A stretch of 35,275 nt of DNA. Origin: Desulfobacteraceae bacterium (GTDB lineage Bacteria > Desulfobacterota > Desulfobacteria > Desulfobacterales > JAABSP01). Below the pieces are notes generated by a model that ran no database searches, had not been told where the DNA came from, and was given only the letters and a program-made list of their open reading frames with translations. The translations under genes and the position numbers were made by a program. Positions 27,859 through 35,275 of this stretch are shown here, one piece after another. The stretch covers positions 1 to 35,275 of the forward strand of contig JAABTD010000023.1 in NCBI GenBank assembly GCA_011390065.1. The letters are read 5' to 3'. Positions within the stretch are counted from its first letter, which is position 1. Each line of letters begins with the position of its first letter.

Positions 27859-27933
27859 TGGTGATCCCAAGGGGAATCGAACCCCTGTTTCCGGCGTGAG
27901 AGGCCGGCGTCCTAACCGCTAGACGATGGGACC
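27859..27933 (-). tRNA. tRNA-Glu(CTC)
   Basis: Minus strand GGTCCCATCGTCTAGCGGTTAGGACGCCGGCCTCTCACGCCGGAAACAGGGGTTCGATTCCCCTTGGGATCACCA; anticodon loop CTCTCAC, encoded CCA. Confidence 0.95.
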
Positions 27934-27992
27934 GATTAGCACTCGTTCGTTAAAAACCGACCATACAAAAAAACCGTTTGATATGTCAAGGC

Positions 27993-28211
27993 TTAAATAG
28001 GAGGGGATTCGATTTTTTCGGGAACCCGTCCCTTTCGAAAACCGATGGCGAAATACGCCAGACATCCAATGAAGGGGATCAGAGCAATGACCGCCCACAT
28101 GGCTTTTTTCCCCATGGAGCCGAAGTCTTTGCGGGCGATATCGAAAATGGCGAGCCAGGTGAGGGCGAGAAAAGCGACCCCTACCCCCACGAAAAAGGTG
28201 ATGGTGTTCAT
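27993..28211 (-). CDS. PLDc_N (phospholipase D-nuclease N-terminal) domain small membrane protein
   Basis: FDIARKDFGSMGKKAMWAVIALIPFIGCLAYFAIGFRKGR, two TM segments with the PLDc_N pattern. Confidence 0.75.
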   Translation of the reverse strand: MNTITFFVGVGVAFLALTWLAIFDIARKDFGSMGKKAMWAVIALIPFIGCLAYFAIGFRKGRVPEKIESPPI

Positions 28212-29119
28212 GAGGGGGCCTTTAAGATCCGGACAATATCCAGAATGATGTTTACATAGTAGCTGCTGTGGTTATAGCTGTAGACCACGTCGTAGGCCCG
28301 CTCGGCGGGGATGTTCGGGTACCAGCCGTTGTGGTGCAGGTAATTGGCGATGCTCATGATGGCGTCGGCGTGGTTGAACAGATCGATGCGCCCATCGCCG
28401 TTGCCGTCCCGGCCCAAGGGGGCGATGTTGGAGGGAATGAACTGGCAGATTCCCATGGCGCCGGCGTAAGATCCTTTGATGTTCAACGGGTCCAGGTTTT
28501 CGGCGCGAACGTACCGCAGGAAGGCCGTCAATTCCCCATAGGCCCAGTTTGATTTCTGGCGGGCCTTATGGTTGAAGGCGGCGCCGCTCAGGCGGGTGGT
28601 GTTTTGCACATACCGGCGCAACGCTTCCCGAACCTTGGCGTCGGACAGGGCCGCCATGGTGGAGAGCGTGTTGAGGACCGATCGCTTGCCCACATACGTC
28701 CCCAAACGCGTTTCCACCAGCGCGATGGCGGTGACCACCTCCCGGTCGACGCCGTGAATCCGCTCGGCCCGGGCCAGGGGATCTTTGTGGGCCTTCATGT
28801 AACGCCGCGCGTTTAGAATGGCGTCAGGGGCCTTGAACTGGTCGTAGTTGAGGGCGCCTTCTGAATGGACGAAATAGCGCGACACCCCCTGCATGTCGAA
28901 ATCGATCCGGGGGTCGGCGTAGAGCTTCCGGATCCAGGTTCCATCGAACCCATCCCGCATCAACTGCTGCTGGAGGGTTCTGAAATAGAGGCCGTCGGCG
29001 CCGGCCAAACAGGGCGGGGCGATGGAGGCGACGGTCAGGGAGAAGGCCGCAAAAAAAAGTAAAACAGCCGGAAGGCCGAAGACGTTACGGTGCATGGGGG
29101 ATGGACATTCTCCAATCAT
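28208..29119 (-). CDS. Lytic murein transglycosylase, MltB-like
   Basis: IALVETRLGTYVGKRSVLNTLSTMAAL, NIKGSYAGAMGICQFIPSN, GDGRIDLFNHADAIMSIANYLHHNGW. Start may be ATG 29095 (MHRNVFGLPAV, signal peptide). Confidence 0.9.
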   Translation of the reverse strand: MIGECPSPMHRNVFGLPAVLLFFAAFSLTVASIAPPCLAGADGLYFRTLQQQLMRDGFDGTWIRKLYADPRIDFDMQGVSRYFVHSEGALNYDQFKAPDAILNARRYMKAHKDPLARAERIHGVDREVVTAIALVETRLGTYVGKRSVLNTLSTMAALSDAKVREALRRYVQNTTRLSGAAFNHKARQKSNWAYGELTAFLRYVRAENLDPLNIKGSYAGAMGICQFIPSNIAPLGRDGNGDGRIDLFNHADAIMSIANYLHHNGWYPNIPAERAYDVVYSYNHSSYYVNIILDIVRILKAPS

Positions 29120-29147
29120 TTGTTATATTTAACATGGTAAATGGCAG

Positions 29148-29170
29148 GGATCGGCCCTTTGGGCCGATCC
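29148..29170. promoter_or_regulatory. Perfect hairpin in the mltB-like/radA divergent intergenic region
   Basis: ggatcggccc-ttt-gggccgatcc, 10-bp perfect stem, no T-run. Confidence 0.5.
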
Positions 29171-29266
29171 GTTCGTTCACGGCGCTTGATAAGGCATAGA
29201 TGACATGTTAATACACAGTTGTCAATTGGTATCCACGCTGCTTAAATGCAGGGAGAAGGTTCATTT

Positions 29267-30640
29267 GTGAAGAAAAACCCCAAGATCATTTACGCCTGTC
29301 AGAACTGCGGATATCAGGCGCCCAAGTGGATGGGGCGCTGTCCCGACTGCGGGGGCTGGAACACCTTCGCGGAGGAGCGCGTTCAGGGCGGCGCCGGCCG
29401 CCGGACGGCGGCCGGAGACGTCAACCGGCCGGTCCCCATCGACGCCGTCGATCTGGATGAAGAAGACCGGATCACCACAGGCATCCTGGAATTCGATCGG
29501 GTCCTGGGCGGCGGGTTGGTCTCCGGTTCCATGGTGTTGATCGGCGGCGATCCCGGCATCGGCAAGTCGACCCTGATGCTCCAGGCCCTTTACGGACTGG
29601 CGGTGAGGGGCCATCGGGTTCTCTACGTGTCCGGGGAGGAGTCGGTCCGGCAGATCCGGCTCCGGAGCCGGCGGCTGGCCACTGTCGCGCCCGGTCTGCT
29701 GGTGGTTTCCGAAGTGGACCTGGAATCGATCCTCCAGATGGCGGCAACGGAAAAGCCCGACGTCCTGGTGATCGATTCCATCCAGACCCTTTACAACAGC
29801 GATCTGGCGTCGGCGCCGGGCAGCGTGAGCCAGGTGCGGGAATCGGCCATGCGGCTGATGTTCATGGCCAAAAAGGCCAACGTCTCCACCTTTCTGGTGG
29901 GGCATGTGACCAAGGAAGGGGCCATTGCCGGGCCGCGTCTGCTGGAGCACATGGTGGACACCGTGCTTTATTTCGAAGGGGACCGGAGTCACGTTTTCAG
30001 AATTCTGCGGGCGGTGAAGAACCGGTTCGGTTCCACCAACGAGATCGGGGTCTTCGAGATGAAGGAGGAGGGACTGGCCGAGGTGGGCAATCCCTCGGCG
30101 GTTTTCCTGTCGGAGCGGGCTCCGGATTCCCCCGGTTCCATCGTCACCGCCTGCATGGAGGGGACCCGGCCCATCCTGGTGGAACTCCAGGCCCTGGCCG
30201 CCGCCACCCACCTGGGAACGCCCCGGCGGACCATTCTGGGCCTCGATCCCAACCGGGTGGCCCTTCTGGTGGCGGTGATGGAAAAGAGCATGGGCATCCA
30301 CCTGACCGGCCACGACATCTTCATGAACGTCGCCGGCGGCGTCAAGGTGGCCGAACCGGCGGTGGATATCGGCATTGTGGCCGCCATCGCCTCCAGTTTT
30401 CTGGACAAGCCGGTGCCCGAGGGCGCCATCGTCCTGGGGGAAGTGGGGCTGACCGGCGAGGTCCGGGCCATCGGACACGTGGAGATCCGGGTGGCTGAAA
30501 TGGCCAAGATGGGGTTTGCAAAATGTCTGGTCCCCGAAAGCAATCTGAAGCGGATGACCGTGGAGGGCAATATCGAGGTGAAGGGAATCAGAACGGTGGC
30601 GGAGGCGATGGAAACGCTGTTCTGGAAGGAAAACGGATAG
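29267..30640 (+). CDS. radA: DNA repair protein RadA/Sms
   Basis: Zinc finger YACQNCGYQAPKWMGRCPDCGGWNTF, Walker A GGDPGIGKSTLML, KNRFGSTNEIGVFEM. GTG at 29267 has a GGGAGA RBS; ORF-track start is 29246. Confidence 0.96.
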   Translation: MKKNPKIIYACQNCGYQAPKWMGRCPDCGGWNTFAEERVQGGAGRRTAAGDVNRPVPIDAVDLDEEDRITTGILEFDRVLGGGLVSGSMVLIGGDPGIGKSTLMLQALYGLAVRGHRVLYVSGEESVRQIRLRSRRLATVAPGLLVVSEVDLESILQMAATEKPDVLVIDSIQTLYNSDLASAPGSVSQVRESAMRLMFMAKKANVSTFLVGHVTKEGAIAGPRLLEHMVDTVLYFEGDRSHVFRILRAVKNRFGSTNEIGVFEMKEEGLAEVGNPSAVFLSERAPDSPGSIVTACMEGTRPILVELQALAAATHLGTPRRTILGLDPNRVALLVAVMEKSMGIHLTGHDIFMNVAGGVKVAEPAVDIGIVAAIASSFLDKPVPEGAIVLGEVGLTGEVRAIGHVEIRVAEMAKMGFAKCLVPESNLKRMTVEGNIEVKGIRTVAEAMETLFWKENG

Positions 30641-30701
30641 CGGCGCAGAGGCGCAAAGGGGTCGGCCATGGGCCGGCTTGACTTGGAAGGAACTTGGTTA
30701 T

Positions 30702-31304
30702 ATGACACGGCGACGGCCCAGGGGAAATCCCTGGGCGGATCATTATACGCGGAAAGCGCAGAAGGAGAGGTATCCGGCCCGATCGGTTTACAAGCTTCAG
30801 GAGATTCAGAAGAAGCATCGGATCATTGCCAAAGGGGGCCGCGTTCTGGATCTGGGGTGCGCGCCGGGATCCTGGCTGCTGCATGCAGCGGAACTGACGG
30901 GCCCATCAGGACGGGTGGTCGGCGTCGATCTTCAAGCGGTGACGATAACATTGCCGGCCCATGCAGAGGCCCATGTGGGGGATCTGCAGGCGTTGGAAGC
31001 GGATTTCTGGGATAAGGCCGGGGCGCTTTTCGATGTGGTGTTGTCGGACATGGCGCCGGCCACCACCGGCAACAAAGATGTGGACGCGGCCCGGTCCCTG
31101 AATCTGTGCGAGGCGGCCTTTTCCGTGGCCCGGGAACGACTGTCGCCGGGCGGCGCTTTCGTGTGCAAGATTTTTCAGGGAGAGGATGTGAAACGATTTT
31201 CCGACGCCGTTCGAAGCGCGTTCAAAATCCACAAGATTTACAAACCCCAGAGCAGCCGAAAGGCCAGCCGGGAAATCTATATCATTGGAGCAGGGAAACA
31301 CTGA
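30702..31304 (+). CDS. rlmE: 23S rRNA (uridine-2'-O-)-methyltransferase RlmE/FtsJ
   Basis: [76 protein letters not shown] 30702 preceded by GGAAGGA. Confidence 0.95.
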   Translation: MTRRRPRGNPWADHYTRKAQKERYPARSVYKLQEIQKKHRIIAKGGRVLDLGCAPGSWLLHAAELTGPSGRVVGVDLQAVTITLPAHAEAHVGDLQALEADFWDKAGALFDVVLSDMAPATTGNKDVDAARSLNLCEAAFSVARERLSPGGAFVCKIFQGEDVKRFSDAVRSAFKIHKIYKPQSSRKASREIYIIGAGKH

Positions 31305-31317
31305 GGAGGAAAAGCGC

Positions 31318-32052
31318 ATGTCAGGACACAGCAAATGGTCCACCATTCGACATAAGAAAGGGGCCGCGGATGCAAAACGCGGCAAAATTTTCACCAAACT
31401 CATTAAGGAGATCACCGTGGCCGCCCGCATGGGGGGCGGCGATCCCGAGAGCAATCCCCGGCTGCGGACTGCCGTCGCGGCGGCCAAGGCCGAGAACATG
31501 CCCAAGGACAACATCGAGCGGGGCATTAAAAAGGGGACCGGGGAACTGGAGGGGGTCAACTACGAAGAATCCACCTATGAAGGGTACGGTCCCGGCGGGG
31601 CGGCGGTCATGGTGGAATCGTTGACCGACAATAAAAACCGGGCCGTTGCGGATATCCGGCACATTTTCAGCAAAAACGGCGGCAACCTGGGAGAGAACGG
31701 GTGCGTGGGCTGGATGTTCGACAAGAAAGGCTACATCAGCGTGGAAAAATCGGCCACGGATGAGGAAACCCTCATGGAGGCGGCCCTGGAAGCCGGCGCC
31801 GAAGATGTCCGGGAGGACGGGGACTCCTTCGAAGTGATTACCGCCCCCGAAGACCTGGATGCGGTCCGTGAGGCCATCGAGGATGCCAATATCCCCTGCC
31901 AAGAGGCGGAGGTCACCATGCTGCCCCAGACCACGGCCAATCTTCAGGGGAAAGAGGCCGAACAGATGCTCCGGCTCATGGAGGCGTTGGAAGATTGCGA
32001 GGACGTCCAGAAGGTCTATACGAATGCGGATATTCCGGAAGAGTATGTGTAG
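31318..32052 (+). CDS. YebC/PmpR family protein
   Basis: [53 protein letters not shown]... Confidence 0.97.
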   Translation: MSGHSKWSTIRHKKGAADAKRGKIFTKLIKEITVAARMGGGDPESNPRLRTAVAAAKAENMPKDNIERGIKKGTGELEGVNYEESTYEGYGPGGAAVMVESLTDNKNRAVADIRHIFSKNGGNLGENGCVGWMFDKKGYISVEKSATDEETLMEAALEAGAEDVREDGDSFEVITAPEDLDAVREAIEDANIPCQEAEVTMLPQTTANLQGKEAEQMLRLMEALEDCEDVQKVYTNADIPEEYV

Positions 32053-32240
32053 GTTTCGACGGGGGCGCCGGGAAATCGATTGACAAGACGCCCCAAATAG
32101 GTTTTGTTTAATTATCGGGAAGATATTGAGATCATCAACCTGTTGAAACAAGCCGCGGCCGGGTCGTTGTCAATGGAAGCCGCGGTTGGTGACGCAACCA
32201 AAATGGCAACGCCAAAATGTCAACAACGGAGGAAACGCCC

Positions 32241-32795
32241 ATGTTGGAGAAAAACATGGACCGACTGGTTTCGGAAATTGTTCAAACATTGGCGTCTGGT
32301 CGAGATGCCGAGGCCGATCATGTGCTGGACGCCGTTTCCCGGAAATGGGCGCCCGATCCTTTGGCCATAAAAATTGTACAAGGATTGCGGAAAAATCCGG
32401 CGGAGTTCTCTCCCCTTTTCGAGGATCTGCTCAGGGAAAAGCTCCCAAAGGACGAGGCGTTGGCCGACGATCTGGGTCGGATTGCGTCGGGGGGATACGG
32501 CGATGAATTGGCGGCTTCCCGGGCCGCCGAGTTGTCCCGGGATGAGATCGACGTGCTCAAAGCCCTTGAGCAGATCGGGGGCGGCGGCGATCCGGTTGAT
32601 ATCGCCGTGGAGGGAATGCTCGACATCGATCAGACGCGCAAAACCGCGGAACGCCTTTGGCAGAAGGGGTTGCTTTTGTCCCATCCATTGAAAGATCCGG
32701 ATGCAAAGCGCTTTTTCTCATTTTCGGATCTGAACCGGGGTGTGTACAAGAAGCTGATGGAGACCTCCGATGCCAAGCTGGCTTCAGAATCCTGA
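32241..32795 (+). CDS. Uncharacterised protein: N-terminal helical segment plus putative C-terminal winged helix
   Basis: ATG 32241 preceded by GGAGG (32228-32232). N-term MLEKNMDRLVSEIVQTLASGRDAEADHVLDAVSRKWAPD...; C-term EIDVLKALEQIGGGGDPVDIAVEGMLDIDQTRKTAERLWQKGLLLSH..FFSFSDLNRGVYKKLME looks like a wHTH. Confidence 0.6.
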   Translation: MLEKNMDRLVSEIVQTLASGRDAEADHVLDAVSRKWAPDPLAIKIVQGLRKNPAEFSPLFEDLLREKLPKDEALADDLGRIASGGYGDELAASRAAELSRDEIDVLKALEQIGGGGDPVDIAVEGMLDIDQTRKTAERLWQKGLLLSHPLKDPDAKRFFSFSDLNRGVYKKLMETSDAKLASES

Positions 32796-33678
32796 TCCGA
32801 CGACCATCAAGGTTCTGTTAAACCTCTTTATCTCCTTTCTTTCAGGCTTCCTGATCGGCGCCACCGAAATCATTTCCACCTTCCAATACCGCCGGAAACT
32901 GTTCAGAATGCCTTCCGCCGTGGTCTTTCTCAGCTTTTACGGTCTGCTGGGCGTCATGGCGTTCATCCTGTTGACCTATCAGGATCTGTCGTATTGGGAG
33001 AACACCCCGGCGGCTTTTGCGGCGGGCATCAGCCCCCATGTGATTTTGCGGTCCCGGTTCAGCATCATCCGCAGCCGGGATGCAAAGGGGGAGAAGAAGC
33101 TGGATTTGAGCCTGGATCTGGAACAGGTGTTCAACGCCTGGGTGAAATTTTTCAAAAACCGGATCGACGTGGTCTACATGCAGGATCAGCGAAAGCTGGT
33201 CGACCGTTTGGTGAAGAAATACACGACGACCCAGGCCATGCGCCGGGAGGTTTCTAAATTGCTTTACTCACGGCAGGCCATGGAACCCGATGACCGGAAC
33301 ACGAAACTGGGCGAGGCGGAAGCGATATTCCAGGAAGCCGAGGATCTGAACGATGAGGTCTGCCTGCACCGGTTGGCGAATCTGATCGTCAGAATATCGG
33401 ATTTCGACGCCTTGGACGCGGTTCTGAGCCAGGAAGGCGCGGCCCAGAGCCGGGAGGCAGGAAAACGGGGCACTGTGGCGGCGTTTCTGGAAGATCATCC
33501 CAGGTTCATGAATCAAATGGAGAGATGGAAGACGCTGCTCACCGAAAGGGAGCAGCAATACCTGGATCAGATCACCCTATCCGCGACGCTCACCGACAAG
33601 GGCAAGGCGGGAGCGGTCGCAAAATACCTGGCGTCCCGAAAAAAGCTCGCCGATGTTGCCTCGACCCTGGAGGGCTGA
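32770..33678 (+). CDS. Uncharacterised membrane protein with 2-3 N-terminal TM segments and a large cytosolic helical domain
   Basis: VLLNLFISFLSGFLIGATEII...AVVFLSFYGLLGVMAFILLTYQ...AFAAGISPHVILRSRFSIIRS, then a long charged region. Start overlaps the previous ORF by 26 bp. Confidence 0.65.
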   Translation: MPSWLQNPDPTTIKVLLNLFISFLSGFLIGATEIISTFQYRRKLFRMPSAVVFLSFYGLLGVMAFILLTYQDLSYWENTPAAFAAGISPHVILRSRFSIIRSRDAKGEKKLDLSLDLEQVFNAWVKFFKNRIDVVYMQDQRKLVDRLVKKYTTTQAMRREVSKLLYSRQAMEPDDRNTKLGEAEAIFQEAEDLNDEVCLHRLANLIVRISDFDALDAVLSQEGAAQSREAGKRGTVAAFLEDHPRFMNQMERWKTLLTEREQQYLDQITLSATLTDKGKAGAVAKYLASRKKLADVASTLEG

Positions 33679-33696
33679 TAACGGCCGTATCCTGTT

Positions 33697-33716
33697 CGAA
33701 CAAGGCAGATTGTTCG
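33697..33716. promoter_or_regulatory. Hairpin/operator-like dyad upstream of the AprA-like gene
   Basis: cgaacaa-ggcaga-ttgttcg (7-bp perfect arms), overlapping a second palindrome TGTTCGAACA (33693-33702). Confidence 0.35.
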
Positions 33717-33739
33717 GGGTTCACGATAAGGAGAACAAA

Positions 33740-35275
33740 ATGACTCACGATTATCCGGTCCTGGAATGCAGCGTCCTGGTCGTCGGCGGCGGCAGCGCCG
33801 GCGTCATGGCCGGCATCCGGGCCAGGGAGGCGGCGCCGGACGGGGAGGTCGTCGTCCTGGAGAAGGGCGACGCCAAATATTCCGGCTGCATCGCCCGGGG
33901 CATGGACGCCCTCAACATCGTGGCGGTGCCGGGGATTTCTTCGCCGGAACTGTACGTGGAATCCAACGCCATCGCCTGCGAGGGGGTCATGGACGAGCCG
34001 GTCAACTACCGCATGGCGGAACGGTCCTGGCCGCTGATGCAAAAACTCATCGACTGGGGCGTCTGCTTTCCCACCGATGAAAACGGCGACTACGAGGTCT
34101 TGCAGGTTCATCCCAAGGGCAAGTTCTGCGTCACCATGAAGGAACCGGAGTTGAAGACCATCCTGGCGAAACGGATGGTCGACGCCGGGGTCCGGGTGCT
34201 CAACCGGACCATGGCCGCCGAGATTCTAATCGAAGACGGCCGGGTGGCCGGCGTCATCGCCCTGAACGTCCGCACCGGGGAAATCCTGGTGGTCCGGGCC
34301 AAAACGGTCATCCTCACCGCCGGCGGCACGGCCCGGTTCGGGCTGCCGGCCAACGGCAACCTCTACGGCGTGTACGACTTCCCGGGCAACACCGGCGACG
34401 GCTACATGCTGGCCTACCGGGCCGGGGCCGAGCTGTCCGGCTTCGAGTTCACGCTTTATTACTACATCACCAAGGACATCAACGCGCCCCTGCTCTACAT
34501 CACCCTCACCCGGGGGGCGCATTTGCTCAACGCCTTCGACCAGCGCCGGGACAAGGAGCACCCCTCCATCAAGACCATGTGCCTCGAGGATTTCTTCGAT
34601 CATTCCGGTCCCCTGCGCATCCGCATGGACCACCTGCCCGAGGACCGGATCCGGGAGATCGAAGAGATCCTCTTCACCACCGAGCGGCCCGCCTGCGAGC
34701 GGTTCCACGCCGGGCGGAACAACGATTTCCGCACCGGCGAGATCGAACTGTGGCCCACCGAGGTCTACCTGTGCGGCGGTCACGGCATGACCGGGGTCCG
34801 GATCAACGAAAAGGGCGAGACCAACATCCCCGGCCTGTACGCCGCCGGCGACACGTCCCTGTGCGCCCGGGGCCACCTGTCCGGCGCCTTTGTCTACGGC
34901 GAGATCTGCGCCGAGAGCGCTGCCGCGTATGCCGCCGGCGTCGGCCAGGCCCGGCTGGAGACCGACAAGGTGGACGCCTTCCGAAACGAGCGGGAGGAGC
35001 GGCTCTCCCGGCGGAAAAACCCCATCGCCGTGGAGGAGTTCGAGTACAAGGTCCGCCGCATCATCAGCGACTACCTCCGCCCGCCCAAGAACGAATACAA
35101 GCTCAAACGGGTGTTGTGGTGGATGGACCGCTTCCGGGAGGAACTCAAGACCATGGTCTACGTGCGCGACCAGCACGATCTGTTCAAGACCTACGAGGTG
35201 GAAAACATCATCGAATGCGCCTATCTGAGCGCGGCGGCCAGCCTGGAGCGGAAGGAAAGCCGCTGGCTAGATCGG
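33740..35275 (+). CDS. AprA/FrdA-superfamily FAD-dependent oxidoreductase subunit (3' end outside the window)
   Basis: ECSVLVVGGGSAGVMAGIRAREAAP..VVVLEKGDAKYSGCIARGMDALN, GNTGDGYMLAYRAGAELSGFEF, IPGLYAAGDTSLCARGHLSGAFVYGEICAESAA. Preceded by aaggag RBS. Open to the window end, hence missing from the ORF track. Confidence 0.88.
   Translation, partial: MTHDYPVLECSVLVVGGGSAGVMAGIRAREAAPDGEVVVLEKGDAKYSGCIARGMDALNIVAVPGISSPELYVESNAIACEGVMDEPVNYRMAERSWPLMQKLIDWGVCFPTDENGDYEVLQVHPKGKFCVTMKEPELKTILAKRMVDAGVRVLNRTMAAEILIEDGRVAGVIALNVRTGEILVVRAKTVILTAGGTARFGLPANGNLYGVYDFPGNTGDGYMLAYRAGAELSGFEFTLYYYITKDINAPLLYITLTRGAHLLNAFDQRRDKEHPSIKTMCLEDFFDHSGPLRIRMDHLPEDRIREIEEILFTTERPACERFHAGRNNDFRTGEIELWPTEVYLCGGHGMTGVRINEKGETNIPGLYAAGDTSLCARGHLSGAFVYGEICAESAAAYAAGVGQARLETDKVDAFRNEREERLSRRKNPIAVEEFEYKVRRIISDYLRPPKNEYKLKRVLWWMDRFREELKTMVYVRDQHDLFKTYEVENIIECAYLSAAASLERKESRWLDR

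Noticed and set aside
32104-32370. 88-aa ORF starting at 32104
   Set aside because: Runs out of frame into the better supported gene at 32241; only its first ~30 codons look peptide-like, insufficient to call.
1-35275. CRISPR array, rRNA operon, prophage or complete transposase
   Set aside because: No regularly spaced repeats, rRNA sequence, phage structural genes or transposase/integrase motifs were seen.

Overview
A GC-rich, mostly chromosomal housekeeping window. Overall gene content and the AprA-like flavoprotein suggest a Desulfobacterota-like host (inference only). Order: a degraded left edge (DUF29 tail, a stub of a metallophosphoesterase start, a 24-bp perfect inverted repeat and an Uma2 fragment); two tRNA-Ser genes; dnaX-ybaB-recR-ykgJ-like-murI-like; a PAS/GGDEF/EAL protein and an IMPase-family protein; DUF2062; rpsT; lptE and leuS; parA-parB; an ispH gene fused to a UbiA-like membrane prenyltransferase domain; plsY; two coupled histidine kinases; UPF0182; an LEA14/WHy lipoprotein; a highly divergent eukaryotic-like protein kinase; a Lys/Pro/Ala-rich winged-helix protein; a SAM methyltransferase; tRNA-Glu; a PLDc_N protein; an MltB-like transglycosylase; radA; rlmE; yebC; an overlapping two-gene cassette (putative wHTH/helical protein plus membrane protein); and an AprA/FrdA-superfamily flavoprotein that runs off the right edge. 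Best leads: (1) the IspH-UbiA fusion, (2) a MurI homolog lacking both catalytic cysteines, (3) the divergent 702-aa kinase, (4) the two-gene membrane/wHTH cassette at 32.2-33.7 kb, (5) the 138-bp inverted-repeat element sitting between two gene fragments. All family calls are by motif reading; no database search was run.
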